Positions 5,288-5,688 of a stretch of DNA of 5,688 nt are shown here, piece by piece. The stretch lies in the NCBI GenBank assembly GCA_029335925.2, contig JARJMX020000100.1:1-5688 (forward strand). Direction: 5' to 3'. The translations under genes and the position numbers were made by a program. Source of the stretch: Gammaproteobacteria bacterium (GTDB lineage Bacteria; Pseudomonadota; Gammaproteobacteria; Halothiobacillales; Halothiobacillaceae). Each line of letters begins with the position of its first letter. Within the stretch, counting starts at the first letter, position 1. The notes under the pieces were generated by a model that searched no databases, was not told where the DNA came from, and was given only the letters and a program-made list of their open reading frames with translations.

Positions 5288-5688
5288 GTGGCTTTCAAGG
5301 ATTACTACGCCATCCTGGGTATCCCCCCGGGGGCCTCGCATGAGGCGGTGCGCCTGGCCTTTCGCAGGCTCGCGCGTCAGTATCACCCGGACCTCAACCG
5401 GGAGGTGGGCGCCGAGGAGCGTTTCAAGGCCATCAACGAGGCCTACGATGTGCTCTCCGACCCCGCGAAACGGGCCGCCTATGACCAGATGCGCCAGCAG
5501 GTGCAGGTGCGCTCCGATTTAGGTTCCGCCTCGCGGCGCAGCTTCGAGGATCTGCTCGCCAGTTTTGCGTCACTCAACGACAAGGCCCTCGACCCGGGAT
5601 GGCGGGAGATGCTGCGCGGTTTCTTCACCGACGCTGGCCTGACTGGACGAGGGGGGCGGTCAGGGCGGGGCGAGGATCAGCATGCCAC
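5288..5688 (+). CDS. cbpA: CbpA/DnaJ-family J-domain co-chaperone, runs off the right edge
   Basis: The first 133 codons are present. The protein opens [17 protein letters not shown], the typical start of CbpA-like DnaJ proteins, and has a complete J domain: helix [10 protein letters not shown], the HPD motif (33-35) that triggers DnaK ATP hydrolysis, and [21 protein letters not shown]. It should act as a DnaK co-chaperone; E. coli CbpA also binds nucleoid DNA. After the J domain comes a linker ([24 protein letters not shown]) and then a Gly/Arg-rich stretch before the window ends. The C-terminal substrate-binding domains are outside, so a different class of J protein is possible. The start is GTG; an in-frame TGA (5282-5284) just upstream rules out any earlier start. 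The only Shine-Dalgarno is a weak TGAG very close to the GTG. It lies 17 bases after the tail of the rpmJ2 terminator. Confidence 0.85.
   Translation, partial: MAFKDYYAILGIPPGASHEAVRLAFRRLARQYHPDLNREVGAEERFKAINEAYDVLSDPAKRAAYDQMRQQVQVRSDLGSASRRSFEDLLASFASLNDKALDPGWREMLRGFFTDAGLTGRGGRSGRGEDQHA

Overview
The window is GC-rich, ordinary proteobacterial housekeeping DNA. The gene content suggests a gammaproteobacterium: a short malic enzyme behind a thermonuclease-like gene and an L31 gene, RdgB next to HemW, and a CbpA-type J protein. An Ectothiorhodospiraceae/Chromatiales-type lineage is my guess; nothing in the sequence proves it. I see no mobile element, CRISPR array, tRNA or rRNA, and no convincing undescribed system. 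The most interesting parts are the control regions around the two zinc-independent (type B) ribosomal protein genes.

Minus strand, in order of transcription (right to left). rdgB (nucleotide-pool sanitation) is followed by hemW (radical-SAM haem chaperone). A 100-bp gap with an AT-rich island follows, then a small helical protein of unknown function. Next is a tight block: rpmE2 (cysteine-free L31), a secreted thermonuclease-like protein and a malic enzyme. rpmE2 and the nuclease gene overlap by one base (TAATG), and the nuclease and malic enzyme genes are 5 bp apart. The block ends, 61 bp further on, with the first 47 codons of a 5'-3' exonuclease that runs off the left edge. rpmE2 has a good sigma-70-type promoter of its own, with a perfect 14-bp palindrome lying across its -35 element.

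Plus strand. A divergent promoter region of about 160 bp separates rdgB from rpmJ2 (type B L36, 41 codons). rpmJ2 is followed by a structured 149-bp gap holding a 9-bp hairpin and an intrinsic terminator. A GTG-started CbpA/DnaJ-family gene then runs off the right edge. Only 17 bases separate the T-rich tail of the terminator from that GTG, so expression of the J-protein gene probably depends on readthrough or on a promoter hidden inside the structured region.

Functionally the genes do not form one pathway. They cover translation (L31B, L36B), nucleotide and DNA maintenance (RdgB, 5'-3' exonuclease), carbon flow (malic enzyme), haem delivery (HemW), protein folding (CbpA) and an exported nuclease.
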